A DNA stretch of 64,000 nucleotides, taken from assembly GCF_002257585.1 (NCBI RefSeq), contig NZ_CP022743.1:2294001-2358000 (forward strand). The letters are read 5' to 3'. The translations under genes and the position numbers were made by a program. Positions 24,791-33,321 of the stretch are shown in pieces; the first letter of the stretch is position 1, and every line of letters begins with the position of its first letter. This stretch comes from Mucilaginibacter xinganensis. GTDB lineage: Bacteria; Bacteroidota; Bacteroidia; Sphingobacteriales; Sphingobacteriaceae. Under the pieces are notes generated by a model. It had not been told where the DNA came from and ran no database searches. It worked only from the letters and a program-made list of their open reading frames with translations.

Positions 24791-25867
24791 ATGAAGACTA
24801 AATTTTGGATTTCGTTAACTGCAATTTTAATAAGCATTAACTGTGTTGCACAACCGGTTATTAAATTCAATGATCCGCATATCCGTTATTCAGGCAGAAT
24901 TGCTATGCGCGATTCAGCAGCCGAACTTTCATGGTCTGCGAATTCTATAAAAATCAACTTTACAGGGACGGGTGTAAGCGCCACTTTAAAAGATGAGCGC
25001 GCTGATAACAACTATAATATTATTGTTGATGGAAAAGTGATTGGTAAACTGCATCCGGAGGCTGCAAAAAAAGACTACGTGCTTGCTGCGGGGTTACCGG
25101 CGGGAAAACATACCCTTGAGCTTTTCAAACGCACAGAATGGGCAATGGGAAAAACCTGGTTCTACCAGTTTAAGTTTAATAAAGGCGACAAAATTTTACC
25201 TGCCCCCAGGCGCCAGAAACATAAAATTGAATATTTTGGCGATTCGATAAGCTGTGGATATGCCGATGAGGATACAACAGGGCAAGACAGGGGCACCAGT
25301 GCTTATGAAAATGGTTATATCAGTTATGCGGCTTTAACTGCCCGCCATTATAACGCAGAATTTTATAACACTTCAAAAAGTGGCATAGGCATAACCATCA
25401 GCTGGTTCCCGCTGGTAATGTCTGAAATGTATGGGCGGCTGGATGCTACCGATCCCAACAGCAAATGGGATTTTTCGAAATACACGCCTGACCTGGTTAT
25501 CGTTAACTTATTTCAAAATGATTCTTGGCTGGTAAATATGCCGGGTAATGAACAGTTTAAAGCAAAATTTGGCACTATGCCCCCAAAGCCGGAATTTATA
25601 ATTGGCGCTTATCAAAGCTTCCTTAAAAGTGTAAGGTCTAAATATCCAAAAGCTCAGATAGTATGCATTTTAGGGAGCATGGATGCCACCAAAGCCGGCT
25701 CTGCCTGGCCGGGCTATATTGACAAAGCCGTGGCAGGGCTGAATGATAAGCGCATAGCTACTCATTTTATACCCTATAAAAATACCAACGGGCACCCCAG
25801 CGCCAAAGAACAGCAAGCCATGGCCAATGATCTGATCGTATTTATCGATAAAACCGTTTCCTGGTAA
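24791..25867 (+). CDS. CE2-like SGNH/GDSL carbohydrate esterase
   Basis: A 358-residue exported protein with a signal peptide ending NCVAQ. Residues about 25-130 form a jelly-roll domain (IRYSGRIAMRD..., GLPAGKHTLELFKR) and the rest an SGNH hydrolase: FGDSISCGY carries the catalytic Ser, NLFQNDS the Asn block, and GHPSAKEQQ the catalytic His. This two-domain arrangement is that of carbohydrate esterase family 2 acetyl-xylan or 6-O-acetylglucose deacetylases. It would remove acetyl groups from plant polysaccharides in the periplasm or outside. It stands alone between mutS2 and a disordered-protein gene. Confidence 0.9.
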   Translation: MKTKFWISLTAILISINCVAQPVIKFNDPHIRYSGRIAMRDSAAELSWSANSIKINFTGTGVSATLKDERADNNYNIIVDGKVIGKLHPEAAKKDYVLAAGLPAGKHTLELFKRTEWAMGKTWFYQFKFNKGDKILPAPRRQKHKIEYFGDSISCGYADEDTTGQDRGTSAYENGYISYAALTARHYNAEFYNTSKSGIGITISWFPLVMSEMYGRLDATDPNSKWDFSKYTPDLVIVNLFQNDSWLVNMPGNEQFKAKFGTMPPKPEFIIGAYQSFLKSVRSKYPKAQIVCILGSMDATKAGSAWPGYIDKAVAGLNDKRIATHFIPYKNTNGHPSAKEQQAMANDLIVFIDKTVSW

Positions 25868-25919
25868 AATGCAAGCCCTGAAAACACTATTAAAATTAAA
25901 TCTTTCTTTCGTGCTTTAG

Positions 25920-26498
25920 CTACGTTTCGGTGTGTTCAATATCATCTGCGTCAATATCTTCCCCAACCTTTTGTTGGTCAGGTACTTCATTTGGTCCGGC
26001 TATGTTGGGCTCATTTTCGTTATCGGCAGTGCCCTCCTGGTAGCCGCTTTCTTCGTGCGGCCGGTCATTCTCGCCGTCGCCGCGTTCTTCCGGCCGGGCA
26101 GGTTTTGGTGATTCGCTGTTCCAGTTGGCGTAGGGTTGCGCTTTGGTATAATCTGGCGACCCTTCCTGATTTTTAACTTTAAAGTTATTGTTTTCGGGGT
26201 GCTCCTCAGCCGGTTCGGTGCGTGCAAAATAGGCGTTGGTATAACCAGCATTTTGCGATGGGTTATTTTTGTCGTCGCCGGCGGGGGTATTGTTGTTTTT
26301 GCCAAGGCTATGCCCGCCCATTGCCTGTCCTTCTTTTACGGGTTTCATATTACTTTCGCTTTTGCCGTAAAGATTTCTTTCCAGGTTCTTTTCATTAAGG
26401 TTTTTGTCGTCCTCAACCCGCCATGCGTTTGGCTTGTCAGCCTTACTGCCTGAATGATCATCCCAATCATCCAAATGCTTGTTTTTATCAAATTCCAT
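25920..26498 (-). CDS. Highly hydrophilic, intrinsically disordered protein
   Basis: A 192-residue protein with hardly any hydrophobic residues, rich in Asn, Glu, Asp, Lys, Gly and Pro. It has no signal peptide or membrane segment. Short runs such as DDWDDHSG, GKNNNTPAGDDKNN and DIDADDIEH show low complexity, and no domain is recognisable. Composition recalls stress-related disordered proteins, but that is only a resemblance. Codon usage and the absence of long strong alternatives support a real gene, although overlapping frames of about 100 codons exist here. It is preceded by 180 bp without a gene. Confidence 0.65.
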   Translation of the reverse strand: MEFDKNKHLDDWDDHSGSKADKPNAWRVEDDKNLNEKNLERNLYGKSESNMKPVKEGQAMGGHSLGKNNNTPAGDDKNNPSQNAGYTNAYFARTEPAEEHPENNNFKVKNQEGSPDYTKAQPYANWNSESPKPARPEERGDGENDRPHEESGYQEGTADNENEPNIAGPNEVPDQQKVGEDIDADDIEHTET

Positions 26499-26652
26499 AG
26501 TTTAGTTCATTGATCTGTTAATAATTACGCCCGGAGGTGCCCTATTGTTTTTTTTATTTTTTGGTTGATAGGGTATTTTTATGGACTGCCCCTCTTCATA
26601 AATAATTTCCGCGATGCGGGAGATAAGCCCGAAACCATCGGTCAAAAAGAAT

Positions 26653-26660
26653 TAACTTTG
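26653..26660 (+). promoter_or_regulatory. Candidate -7 promoter element for the CoA-transferase genes
   Basis: TAACTTTG matches TAnnTTTG, 18 bp before the scoA ATG at 26679. No -33 TTTG was found at the expected distance. Confidence 0.4.
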
Positions 26661-26678
26661 CCATACCAATTATAAAAT

Positions 26679-27377
26679 ATGAACAAAACGGTTAAGGATG
26701 CAGATGAAGCGATCCGCGACATTACGGACGGTATGACCTTAATGATAGGCGGATTTGGCATGAGCGGATTGCCCGAAAATTGTATAGCAGCATTAGTGAA
26801 AAAAGGTGTAAAAGACCTAACCTGTATCTCCAACAATGCCGGCGTTGACGATTTCGGCATTGGGCTGATGCTGAAGCAGCACCAGGTGAAAAAGATGATC
26901 TCATCCTACGTAGGTGAAAACGCTGAGTTTGAGCGGCAATTATTAAGCGGTGAACTGGAAGTTGAATTGATCCCCCAGGGTACTTTGGCAACCCGGTGCA
27001 TGGCCGCCGGCTATGGGATGCCTGCAATTTTTACGCCGGCGGGTATCGGAACAGAAGTAGCCATAGGCAAAGAAGTGCGGAATTTTAACGGGAAAGACTA
27101 TTTAATGGAAATGGCTTTTGAAGCCGACTTTGCAATAGTGAAAGCCTGGAAAGGCGACACCATGGGCAACCTGGTGTACCGCGCTACTGCCCGTAACTTT
27201 AACGCGGTTATGGCCACAGCCGGAAAAATTACTATTGCTGAGGTTGAGGAACTGGTTGAACCCGGAGAAATTGATCCGGACCATGTTCATACGCCAGGGA
27301 TATATGTTCATAGGATATTCCAGGGAGTGAACTATGAGAAGCGCATCGAACAAAGGACTGTTAGGAAGCGACAATAA
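26679..27377 (+). CDS. scoA: 3-oxoacid CoA-transferase subunit A
   Basis: A 232-residue alpha subunit of a family I CoA-transferase. The glycine-rich MIGGFGMSGLPENCI near residues 22-36, ISNNAGVDDFGIG, SYVGENAEFERQ, PQGTLATRCMAAGYGMPAIFTPAG and DPDHVHTPGIYVHRI are typical of succinyl-CoA:acetoacetate transferase. It pairs with the beta subunit encoded 203 bp downstream. That gap is unusually long for the pair, which are normally nearly contiguous, and is occupied by a palindrome-bounded element. Role: activation of acetoacetate for ketone-body or fatty-acid metabolism. Confidence 0.94.
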   Translation: MNKTVKDADEAIRDITDGMTLMIGGFGMSGLPENCIAALVKKGVKDLTCISNNAGVDDFGIGLMLKQHQVKKMISSYVGENAEFERQLLSGELEVELIPQGTLATRCMAAGYGMPAIFTPAGIGTEVAIGKEVRNFNGKDYLMEMAFEADFAIVKAWKGDTMGNLVYRATARNFNAVMATAGKITIAEVEELVEPGEIDPDHVHTPGIYVHRIFQGVNYEKRIEQRTVRKRQ

Positions 27378-27383
27378 ACTAGG

Positions 27384-27549
27384 CGTCATTGCGAGCCAGA
27401 CTGTTTGCAGCCTGGTATGAAGCAAACGCTGAACTATACATATAAAGGAGTAAAAACTATGTGGCAACCGAGCTGCGGCTGTAAGGTGCCACCAGCATAC
27501 CGGTCCGTGATCGTCCTTTGGAGAGGTTGCTTCGTTCCTCGCAATGACG
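27384..27549. repeat. Inverted-repeat-bounded intergenic element between scoA and scoB
   Basis: A 166-bp segment begins with CGTCATTGCGAG (27384-27395) and ends with its exact inverse CTCGCAATGACG (27538-27549). Near the right end GAGGTTGCTTCGTTCCTCG lies inside the inverted arm. There is no coding frame of note. The form is that of a non-autonomous MITE or REP-like element, and repeats with a CGTCATTGCGAG core are, to my recollection, common between genes in Bacteroidota. Only one copy is in the window. Confidence 0.75.
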
Positions 27550-27580
27550 TGACGTTTTACCAAATTTTCAAATCAATATA

Positions 27581-28237
27581 ATGTTAGACAAAGAAGGAAT
27601 AGCAAAACGAATTGCTAAAGAAATAAAAGACGGTTATTATGTAAACCTGGGCATAGGGATCCCTACACTGGTAGCCAACTATATACCTGCTAATATTGAT
27701 GTGGTGCTGCAGTCTGAAAATGGATTGCTGGGCATGGGGCCTTTTCCTTTTGAGGGAGAGGAGGATGCCGATGTCATCAATGCAGGTAAACAAACTATTA
27801 CCATGCTTCCCGGCTCAGCTATTTTTGATTCGGCTATGAGCTTTGGAATGATCAGGGCTAAAAAAGTAAATCTCACCATATTGGGCGCTATGGAAGTGTC
27901 TGAGAACGGCGACATCGCCAACTGGAAGATCCCGGGTAAAATGGTTAAAGGCATGGGCGGTGCGATGGATCTGGTAGCATCGGCAGAAAATATAATTGTA
28001 GCCATGCAGCACGTAAACAAAGCAGGGGAATCAAAACTGTTACCCCGGTGTACATTGCCGTTAACCGGTGTTAATTGCGTTAAAAAAATAGTAACCGAAC
28101 TGGCAGTACTTGATGTATTACCCGAAGGCGGGTTTAAATTACTGGAGCGCGCACCCGGTGTTAGTGTTGAAGAAATTATAAAAGCAACAGCCGGGAAATT
28201 GATTATTGAGGGAGATGTGCCGGAGATGATTATTTAG
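27581..28237 (+). CDS. scoB: 3-oxoacid CoA-transferase subunit B
   Basis: A 218-residue beta subunit. NLGIGIPTLVANYIP, the catalytic glutamate E46 in LQSENGLLGMGP, GKQTITMLPGSAIFDSAMSFGMIRAKKV and LPLTGVNCVKKIVTELAVLDV are all family hallmarks. With subunit A it transfers CoA between succinyl-CoA and acetoacetate. It is convergent with the uridine kinase gene, with repeat-rich palindromic DNA between them. Confidence 0.95.
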   Translation: MLDKEGIAKRIAKEIKDGYYVNLGIGIPTLVANYIPANIDVVLQSENGLLGMGPFPFEGEEDADVINAGKQTITMLPGSAIFDSAMSFGMIRAKKVNLTILGAMEVSENGDIANWKIPGKMVKGMGGAMDLVASAENIIVAMQHVNKAGESKLLPRCTLPLTGVNCVKKIVTELAVLDVLPEGGFKLLERAPGVSVEEIIKATAGKLIIEGDVPEMII

Positions 28238-28238
28238 T

Positions 28239-28312
28239 ACATGGTCCATAGTCGATAGACCATGGTGTGAAGAAATTTTAGCCATGGCCTATGGACTATC
28301 GTCTATCGACTT
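28239..28312. repeat. ATAGTC-type palindromic intergenic repeat
   Basis: Between the convergent scoB and udk genes. ATGGTC (28241-28246) pairs with GACCAT (28258-28263), and AGTCGATAGAC on the left is the inverse of GTCTATCGACT near the right end. The units CCATAGTC and CTATGGACTATCG match the repeats at 33041-33307. The segment could fold as a bidirectional terminator; its right end runs into TTTT. Confidence 0.7.
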
Positions 28313-28945
28313 TTAAAACAACTTCGCTCTCAAATCCTTGGATATCTCCCCCGTTACACAAATAATATCTTCTGCTTTGTGAGAGTTGTTTACAATAATT
28401 TTGTCGCATTCGTCCCGGTAGGGTAGCAAGAATTCTTTGTATGCCGGTGCAACATGATTTATCCATTTATACATCGCATCATCGTGCGAGTAGCCGCGTT
28501 CAAGTAAATCGCGTTTAAGGCGGCGTTGCAGGGCAATTTCATCATCAGCATCAATGAAGATCTTTAAATCAATCATTTCTGAAATTTTTTTAAAGTGCAG
28601 GATAAACAGGCCTTCTACAATTAAAATAGGAGCGGGCTGTATCTCCAGCATTTTAGGAACGGCATCCGGGTTATTAAAGGTGTATTCCTTTTTCAGGATG
28701 GCTTCACCATTCAGCAAACTTTCGATGTCTGCTTCAAAATGATCGTGGTCAATGGTTGATGGCAGGTCGAAGTTGTAGTGTTTATTTTCCTCTTTAGTCA
28801 TGTTATGGGCTACCGGAAAATAGTAGTCGTCCTGCGAGACCAGGCTAACTTCACTTGCAGAAAAATGCTCTAAAAAACACTTCAAAAAAAAAGTTTTGCC
28901 GGATCCGCTTCCTCCGGCAATACCCAATACATATGGTTTATTCAT
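28313..28945 (-). CDS. udk: Uridine kinase
   Basis: A 210-residue P-loop nucleoside kinase: Walker A GGSGSGKT at residues 11-18, SQDDYYFP, the substrate segment NFDLPSTIDHDHFEADI, VEGLFILH and RRLKRDLLERGYSHDD lid region. It phosphorylates uridine and cytidine in pyrimidine salvage. Its start overlaps the end of the upstream LysM gene by 8 bp, so they are probably cotranscribed. Confidence 0.93.
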   Translation of the reverse strand: MNKPYVLGIAGGSGSGKTFFLKCFLEHFSASEVSLVSQDDYYFPVAHNMTKEENKHYNFDLPSTIDHDHFEADIESLLNGEAILKKEYTFNNPDAVPKMLEIQPAPILIVEGLFILHFKKISEMIDLKIFIDADDEIALQRRLKRDLLERGYSHDDAMYKWINHVAPAYKEFLLPYRDECDKIIVNNSHKAEDIICVTGEISKDLRAKLF

Positions 28946-30032
28946 TCGGGCTACCGTAGCTTATGTTTACATGGAAGCGTTTATCCAAAGCGCCTAATGA
29001 TTCGGCAACATTTTTTGTCATTACCAAAATAACATCTTTTGTTGATTCATTATCTGTAAAACGGCCAACTACTTTTGCAAAAGTAGTACGGTTAGTCATT
29101 GGGTTGGTAATTTTTATAACGGTGCCAATAGGGGCCGTGCGGTGCAATACCAGTTTTTTATTGGGATCAAGACTTGGGTCATCAATCCAGCTGGCTACAC
29201 CTTTTTCGTTTTTCTCATACAAGCCGTAACGGTTGGAGTTTAAATGGCCGCTGCTGTCTTTTGCAATAGCAGGCGCCAGGTTTGAATCGCGCCTGGCTAT
29301 TACCCGTTGGGTATCGGCAGCAACCTGCTGAATGGTTTGCTGCGCCTGTTGCACCGGGGCGGGTGCCTGTTGCCCGGTTGATGGGTTTACCAGCAGGATC
29401 TGGCCGGGCTGCAGGTTTGTTGATGTTAAGTTATTTAGCTTAGTAACGGCATCAACACTGGTGTTAAAGCGTTTAGCTATAGAGAACAATGTTTCACCTG
29501 CTGACACCTTGTATTGAGTGGGCGGGGTATTGTCCTGCTGCGCCTGTGGCTGCTGAACCGGCCGTTGCTGCACCTGCACAGGTTGCTGCACAACTACAGG
29601 TCGGATTGGCTGTTCTGCAGTGGTATTTACTTCCACATTTTCGCTTTCCTTGTGTTTTTTGCTTCGGGCTTCTTCCATCGCTTCTTTTTCTTCGCGGGCA
29701 AGCCTTGCTTTTTTCTCTTTTTTAGTTTCTTTTACCGCCGCTTCTTCCTTTTCCTTTTTGCTTTTTTTGAAAGGCATGTCGGTTGGAACCTCTACAATCT
29801 TACCAAGCGATAATGTCTCTTTTTTTGCGCCGTTAAATTTCATCAAAACAGCGGGCTTTATGTTATAACGCCGCCCGATAGAATAATAGGTATCGCCCGC
29901 CTTAACTTTAAACAATACCATCTTTTTACCGTCGTTGTTTTTTACACCTACGGAGTCAATTAGCGGATTAGCAAAGAGTGATACGGAAAATGTAAACGAT
30001 AATATAGTTAATAATAGAAGTTTGAATTTCAT
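28938..30032 (-). CDS. LysM protein with RlpA-like C-terminal domain
   Basis: A 364-residue exported protein (signal peptide ending SLFANP). LysM 1 lies at about residues 42-90 (FKVKAGDTYYSIGRRYN) and LysM 2 at about 172-216 (YKVSAGETLFSIAKRFN). A Lys/Glu-rich stretch (95-130) and a Gln/Pro-rich linker flank the second LysM. The C-terminal 90 residues (GTVIKITNPMTNRTTFAKVVGRF) resemble an RlpA-type double-psi barrel. It should bind peptidoglycan in the periplasm, perhaps with lytic transglycosylase-like or structural function. Downstream udk overlaps by 8 bp; upstream is the DUF4905 gene, 20 bp away. Confidence 0.88.
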   Translation of the reverse strand: MKFKLLLLTILSFTFSVSLFANPLIDSVGVKNNDGKKMVLFKVKAGDTYYSIGRRYNIKPAVLMKFNGAKKETLSLGKIVEVPTDMPFKKSKKEKEEAAVKETKKEKKARLAREEKEAMEEARSKKHKESENVEVNTTAEQPIRPVVVQQPVQVQQRPVQQPQAQQDNTPPTQYKVSAGETLFSIAKRFNTSVDAVTKLNNLTSTNLQPGQILLVNPSTGQQAPAPVQQAQQTIQQVAADTQRVIARRDSNLAPAIAKDSSGHLNSNRYGLYEKNEKGVASWIDDPSLDPNKKLVLHRTAPIGTVIKITNPMTNRTTFAKVVGRFTDNESTKDVILVMTKNVAESLGALDKRFHVNISYGSPNE

Positions 30033-30052
30033 AATGAACTTTGAATCAGTAT

Positions 30053-30820
30053 TTATAGGGATAAAACTTTCAATTCTACCTTGTTTTTTATATAAATTAA
30101 ACAGTTTTTATGCATTATAAACGCCTCCGGCTGAATTTTTTGTATATCTGAGTTTAATAAATCTTCGTAAACTTTATTTTGCCCGTCAAATACATACAGC
30201 AGCTGAACAAGCTGCCCGGCCTTTAGCGCGTGCAAAGATACAATTCTAAAATTATTGTGCTCAAGGTAATGTACCCAATTTGAATAGGAATGATGTATAA
30301 TAAGGTTTGGCGGTAATAATTCCGGCGCTAACTGTTCGGGTACGCGGATGTTATTTGCAGGATCGTTAAACAGGTAAGGTTCATAAATGCGGATGGTGGC
30401 CCCGGTTTTTATGTCAGCCAAAAAAAGTTTGCGGGGCTGTAGCCGGCTGTCGTAAACCACCGGGCCGTTTGCAGTAAGGTGGTCAAAGCCCAGCGTGTAA
30501 TTGCTCCACAATGTTTTACCGGTAAAAGCATCAACGGCTAATAATCCTTTATGCGCCGGGCCGGTTTCTGACTGGTAATAATGGATCAGCAGTACCCCAT
30601 CGTACGCGGTTTCAATGCCGGTGAGCCAGCGCTCGGGGGTAGTGAGGCTGTCAAAATATATTTTGCCGTTCTGTAAACCTGCCGACCCAAAACAAACTTT
30701 TTTCTCATCATTGTCCCTGATCTCAACAAAAAGCGTTTCGGTTAGCGCGTCAATTTCCATACGCCAGATTATTCCCGGAAATTGTTGGCTAATGTGTGGC
30801 AGCAGTGTCATATTACGCAC
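30053..30820 (-). CDS. DUF4905-type protein of unknown function
   Basis: A 255-residue protein without signal peptide or membrane segments. It shows repeated short beta motifs of the quinoprotein/beta-propeller kind (GKIYFDSL, GLLAVDAFTGKTLWSNYTL, RKLFLADIKTGATIRIYEP), and matches my recollection of DUF4905. The role is unknown. It is the first of three minus-strand genes (DUF4905, LysM protein, udk) and diverges from dps over 87 bp. Confidence 0.75.
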   Translation of the reverse strand: MRNMTLLPHISQQFPGIIWRMEIDALTETLFVEIRDNDEKKVCFGSAGLQNGKIYFDSLTTPERWLTGIETAYDGVLLIHYYQSETGPAHKGLLAVDAFTGKTLWSNYTLGFDHLTANGPVVYDSRLQPRKLFLADIKTGATIRIYEPYLFNDPANNIRVPEQLAPELLPPNLIIHHSYSNWVHYLEHNNFRIVSLHALKAGQLVQLLYVFDGQNKVYEDLLNSDIQKIQPEAFIMHKNCLIYIKNKVELKVLSL

Positions 30821-30848
30821 AAATATGAATAAAAATAGCTGAGGTTGT

Positions 30849-30856
30849 TATTTTTG
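30849..30856 (+). promoter_or_regulatory. Candidate -7 promoter element for dps
   Basis: TATTTTTG fits TAnnTTTG, 51 bp before the dps ATG. There is no evident -33 TTTG. Confidence 0.4.
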
Positions 30857-30907
30857 TTGTGATAAACAATCACACCTATTTACTGTTGTAAAATAAACAC
30901 AAACACA

Positions 30908-31387
30908 ATGAAAGCTGACAAAATAAGCCTCAAAGAATCAAAAGAAAAACCGGTAGTTGATCATTTAAACGAGCTTCTGGCTAATTATCATATCCATTAC
31001 CAAAAAGTTAGGGGTTGCCATTGGAATGTTAAAGGTAAAAGTTTTTTTACCCTGCACGTTAAGTTCGAAGAGCTTTACACCGCCGCCCTTACTACCATTG
31101 ATGAACTGGCAGAGAGGATTTTAACCCTTGGCAAAGCGCCTTACAGTACTTTTGATGATTATATTAAAAAGGCTAAACTGAAGGAAATTGACACCATTGG
31201 TTTAAAAGATACCGCCATGGTTAAGGCTATTATTGAGGATATGGCCACCTTAATTAAAATGGAACGCGCAATTTTAGAAATTACTGCCGAAGCCGGCGAT
31301 GATGGTACAAACGATATGGTGAACCGCTTTATGCAGTTTAAAGAAAAAAACACCTGGATGCTGCGTTCATTCGTTAATGAAGACTGA
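30908..31387 (+). CDS. dps: Dps-family ferritin-like DNA-protection protein
   Basis: A 159-residue dodecameric mini-ferritin. The intersubunit ferroxidase ligands are visible: H38 in CHWNVKG, H50 in TLHVKFEELY, D65 and E69 in TIDELAERI. It oxidises ferrous iron with peroxide, stores it and protects DNA in stress or stationary phase. It is monocistronic, with a candidate promoter upstream and a terminator downstream. Confidence 0.95.
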   Translation: MKADKISLKESKEKPVVDHLNELLANYHIHYQKVRGCHWNVKGKSFFTLHVKFEELYTAALTTIDELAERILTLGKAPYSTFDDYIKKAKLKEIDTIGLKDTAMVKAIIEDMATLIKMERAILEITAEAGDDGTNDMVNRFMQFKEKNTWMLRSFVNED

Positions 31388-31445
31388 TGTTAGCTGAGTA
31401 GAGACCGGAGATTAAATATTAGTTGGTTTATCAACTATTATAAAT

Positions 31446-31473
31446 AAAGCCTTGTTATTTAACAGGGCTTTTT
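31446..31473 (+). terminator. Rho-independent terminator of dps
   Basis: An 11-bp stem with one G-T wobble (31446-31456 with 31461-31471), a 4-nt loop and a T-run, 58 bp after the dps stop. Confidence 0.85.
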
Positions 31474-31516
31474 GCATTAAAATCTATAAATCCTATAAAT
31501 CTTATAAATCTTAGTT

Positions 31517-31524
31517 TAAATTTG
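31517..31524 (+). promoter_or_regulatory. Candidate -7 promoter element for proS
   Basis: TAAATTTG fits TAnnTTTG, 41 bp before the proS ATG. A short run of ATAAATC repeats (about 31484-31510) precedes it. No clear -33 element. Confidence 0.4.
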
Positions 31525-31565
31525 GCCTCTTTATAAATTCAAAATATCACAAAGTATATATTAAT

Positions 31566-33038
31566 ATGAGCAAAGGGGTTGTAAGCAAGGACGAAGATTA
31601 TTCGCAATGGTATAATGACCTGGTAATAAAAGCCGATATGGCTGAGTATTCGCCGGTTAAAGGATGCATGATCATTAAGCCCTATGGTTATTCGATATGG
31701 GAAAAAATGCAGGCCGTACTTGACGGTATGTTTAAAGAAACCGGGCATGTGAATGCTTATTTCCCCATGATGATACCCAAATCCTTTTTCTCGAAAGAAG
31801 CCAGCCACGTTGAAGGGTTTGCCAAAGAGTGTGCAGTAGTTACCCATTATCGTTTAAAAACAGACGAGAACGGGCAGGTAGTGGTTGACGAGACAGCTAA
31901 ACTTGAGGAAGAACTTATTTTGCGGCCTACATCAGAAACCATTATCTGGAATACTTACCGGGGGTGGATCCAGTCGTACCGCGACCTGCCTATCCTCGTA
32001 AACCAATGGGCTAACGTAGTACGCTGGGAAATGCGTACCCGTTTGTTTTTGCGCACTACTGAGTTTTTATGGCAGGAGGGGCATACCGCCCATGCTACTG
32101 CCGAGGAAGCTATTGCTGAGACGGAACAAATGCTGGGTGTTTATGCCGATTTTGCCGAAAACTGGATGGGGTTACCTGTGGTAAAAGGTAAAAAAACTGC
32201 TAATGAGCGTTTTGCGGGAGCGCTGGATACTTATTGCATAGAAGCATTAATGCAGGATGGTAAAGCTTTGCAAGCCGGCACCTCACACTTTTTGGGGCAG
32301 AACTTTGCCAAAGCTTTTGATGTAAAATTCACCAATAAAGAAAATAAACTGGACTTTGTTTGGGCCACTTCATGGGGCGTATCAACCCGTTTAATTGGCG
32401 CATTGATAATGGCGCACTCTGATGATGCCGGACTGGTATTGCCACCAAAACTGGCGCCTATCCAGGTTGTTGTGGTACCTATTTATAAACACGAAGAAGA
32501 GCTTGAAAATATATCAGGTTTTGTAAAAGGCCTTACCAAAGAACTAAAAGCCAAAGGTATTTCGGTTAAGTTTGATAACCGCGACACCCATCGGCCCGGA
32601 GCTAAATTTGCCGAATACGAACTTAAAGGTGTGCCTTTGCGCGTAGCCATAGGCAGCCGCGATATGCAAAACGGAACCGTTGAGCTGGCGCGCCGTGATA
32701 CTAAAACAAAAGAAACGGTGAACCAGGCTGGCTTAGCTGATCATATTGAAGCCTTACTGGAAGAGATCCAGCAGAATATCTATCAAAAGGCATTAAATTT
32801 CAGAACAGCAAACACTACTGAAGTTGATACTTACGATGAGTTTAAACGCATGCTGGACGAACAGCCCGGCTTTATATCAGCCCATTGGGATGGTACACCT
32901 GAAACTGAACAGCAAATAAAGGACGAAACTAAAGCTACAATAAGGTGTATTCCTTTAGATAATAAACAGGAAGCGGGGAAATGTATTTTAACAGGAAAGC
33001 CAAGTAGCCAAAGGGTGTTATTTGCCAGGGCGTACTAA
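31566..33038 (+). CDS. proS: Prolyl-tRNA synthetase, short (archaeal/eukaryal-like) type
   Basis: A 490-residue class II tRNA synthetase. Motif 2 region [26 protein letters not shown], and the catalytic-domain [14 protein letters not shown] and [14 protein letters not shown] are present, followed by the anticodon-binding domain ([32 protein letters not shown]). The C-terminal extension ends in FARAY, the hallmark of the ProRS type without an editing insertion. It charges tRNA-Pro. The gene is followed by 283 bp of repeats before the next gene. Confidence 0.97.
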   Translation: MSKGVVSKDEDYSQWYNDLVIKADMAEYSPVKGCMIIKPYGYSIWEKMQAVLDGMFKETGHVNAYFPMMIPKSFFSKEASHVEGFAKECAVVTHYRLKTDENGQVVVDETAKLEEELILRPTSETIIWNTYRGWIQSYRDLPILVNQWANVVRWEMRTRLFLRTTEFLWQEGHTAHATAEEAIAETEQMLGVYADFAENWMGLPVVKGKKTANERFAGALDTYCIEALMQDGKALQAGTSHFLGQNFAKAFDVKFTNKENKLDFVWATSWGVSTRLIGALIMAHSDDAGLVLPPKLAPIQVVVVPIYKHEEELENISGFVKGLTKELKAKGISVKFDNRDTHRPGAKFAEYELKGVPLRVAIGSRDMQNGTVELARRDTKTKETVNQAGLADHIEALLEEIQQNIYQKALNFRTANTTEVDTYDEFKRMLDEQPGFISAHWDGTPETEQQIKDETKATIRCIPLDNKQEAGKCILTGKPSSQRVLFARAY

Positions 33039-33040
33039 GG

Positions 33041-33085
33041 AAAAGTCCATAGTCAATGGTCGATAGTCCATAGCTATTGAGGTTT
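33041..33085 (+). repeat. 45-bp direct repeat, copy 1
   Basis: Begins AAAAGTCCATAGTC and ends CTATTGAGGTTT. It matches 33222-33266 at 42 of 45 positions by eye. Its ATAGTCCATAG units also occur at 28239-28312. Confidence 0.85.
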
Positions 33086-33089
33086 CGCC

Positions 33090-33113
33090 GTTGTTGGTGT
33101 TGTCACCAACAAC
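33090..33113. repeat. Hairpin with TTGTTGGT core (hairpin 1)
   Basis: A 10-bp perfect stem (GTTGTTGGTG with CACCAACAAC) around a TTGT loop, between the two 45-bp direct repeats. It shares its core and loop with hairpin 2. Confidence 0.85.
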
Positions 33114-33172
33114 CGATAAGGTTTATGTTTTGAAGGATCCGCGTGATTGCCGACGGCTTTTTACGCGCAATA

Positions 33173-33216
33173 ATGCTCTCCGCTTGTTGGTCTTGTGACC
33201 AACAAGCGGAGAGCAT
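33173..33216. repeat. 20-bp perfect hairpin (hairpin 2)
   Basis: A 20-bp perfect stem (33173-33192 with 33197-33216) around a TTGT loop. The inner part, TTGTTGGTC-TTGT-GACCAACAA, is the same as hairpin 1 apart from the base pair next to the loop. There is no T-run after it. Confidence 0.9.
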
Positions 33217-33221
33217 AAAGA

Positions 33222-33266
33222 AAAAGTTCATAGTCTATGGTCGATAGTCCATAGCTATGGAGGTTT
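33222..33266 (+). repeat. 45-bp direct repeat, copy 2
   Basis: Second copy of the element at 33041-33085, with 3 differences. A related inverted unit (CTATGGTCCATGGACTATCG and more) follows at 33275-33305, just before the transsulfuration gene. Confidence 0.85.
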
Positions 33267-33321
33267 ATTTTTTTACTATGGTCCATGGACTATCGGCTAT
33301 GGACTGTGTTAAAGCACACAC

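Noticed and set aside
26000..26453. Overlapping frames of about 100 codons opposite and within the disordered-protein gene
   Set aside because: They are long only because the underlying sequence is of biased composition; none has a recognisable domain or start context.
31484..31510. ATAAATC short tandem units as a CRISPR-like array
   Set aside because: Only a few 7-10 bp units without spacers; simple AT-rich repetition before proS.
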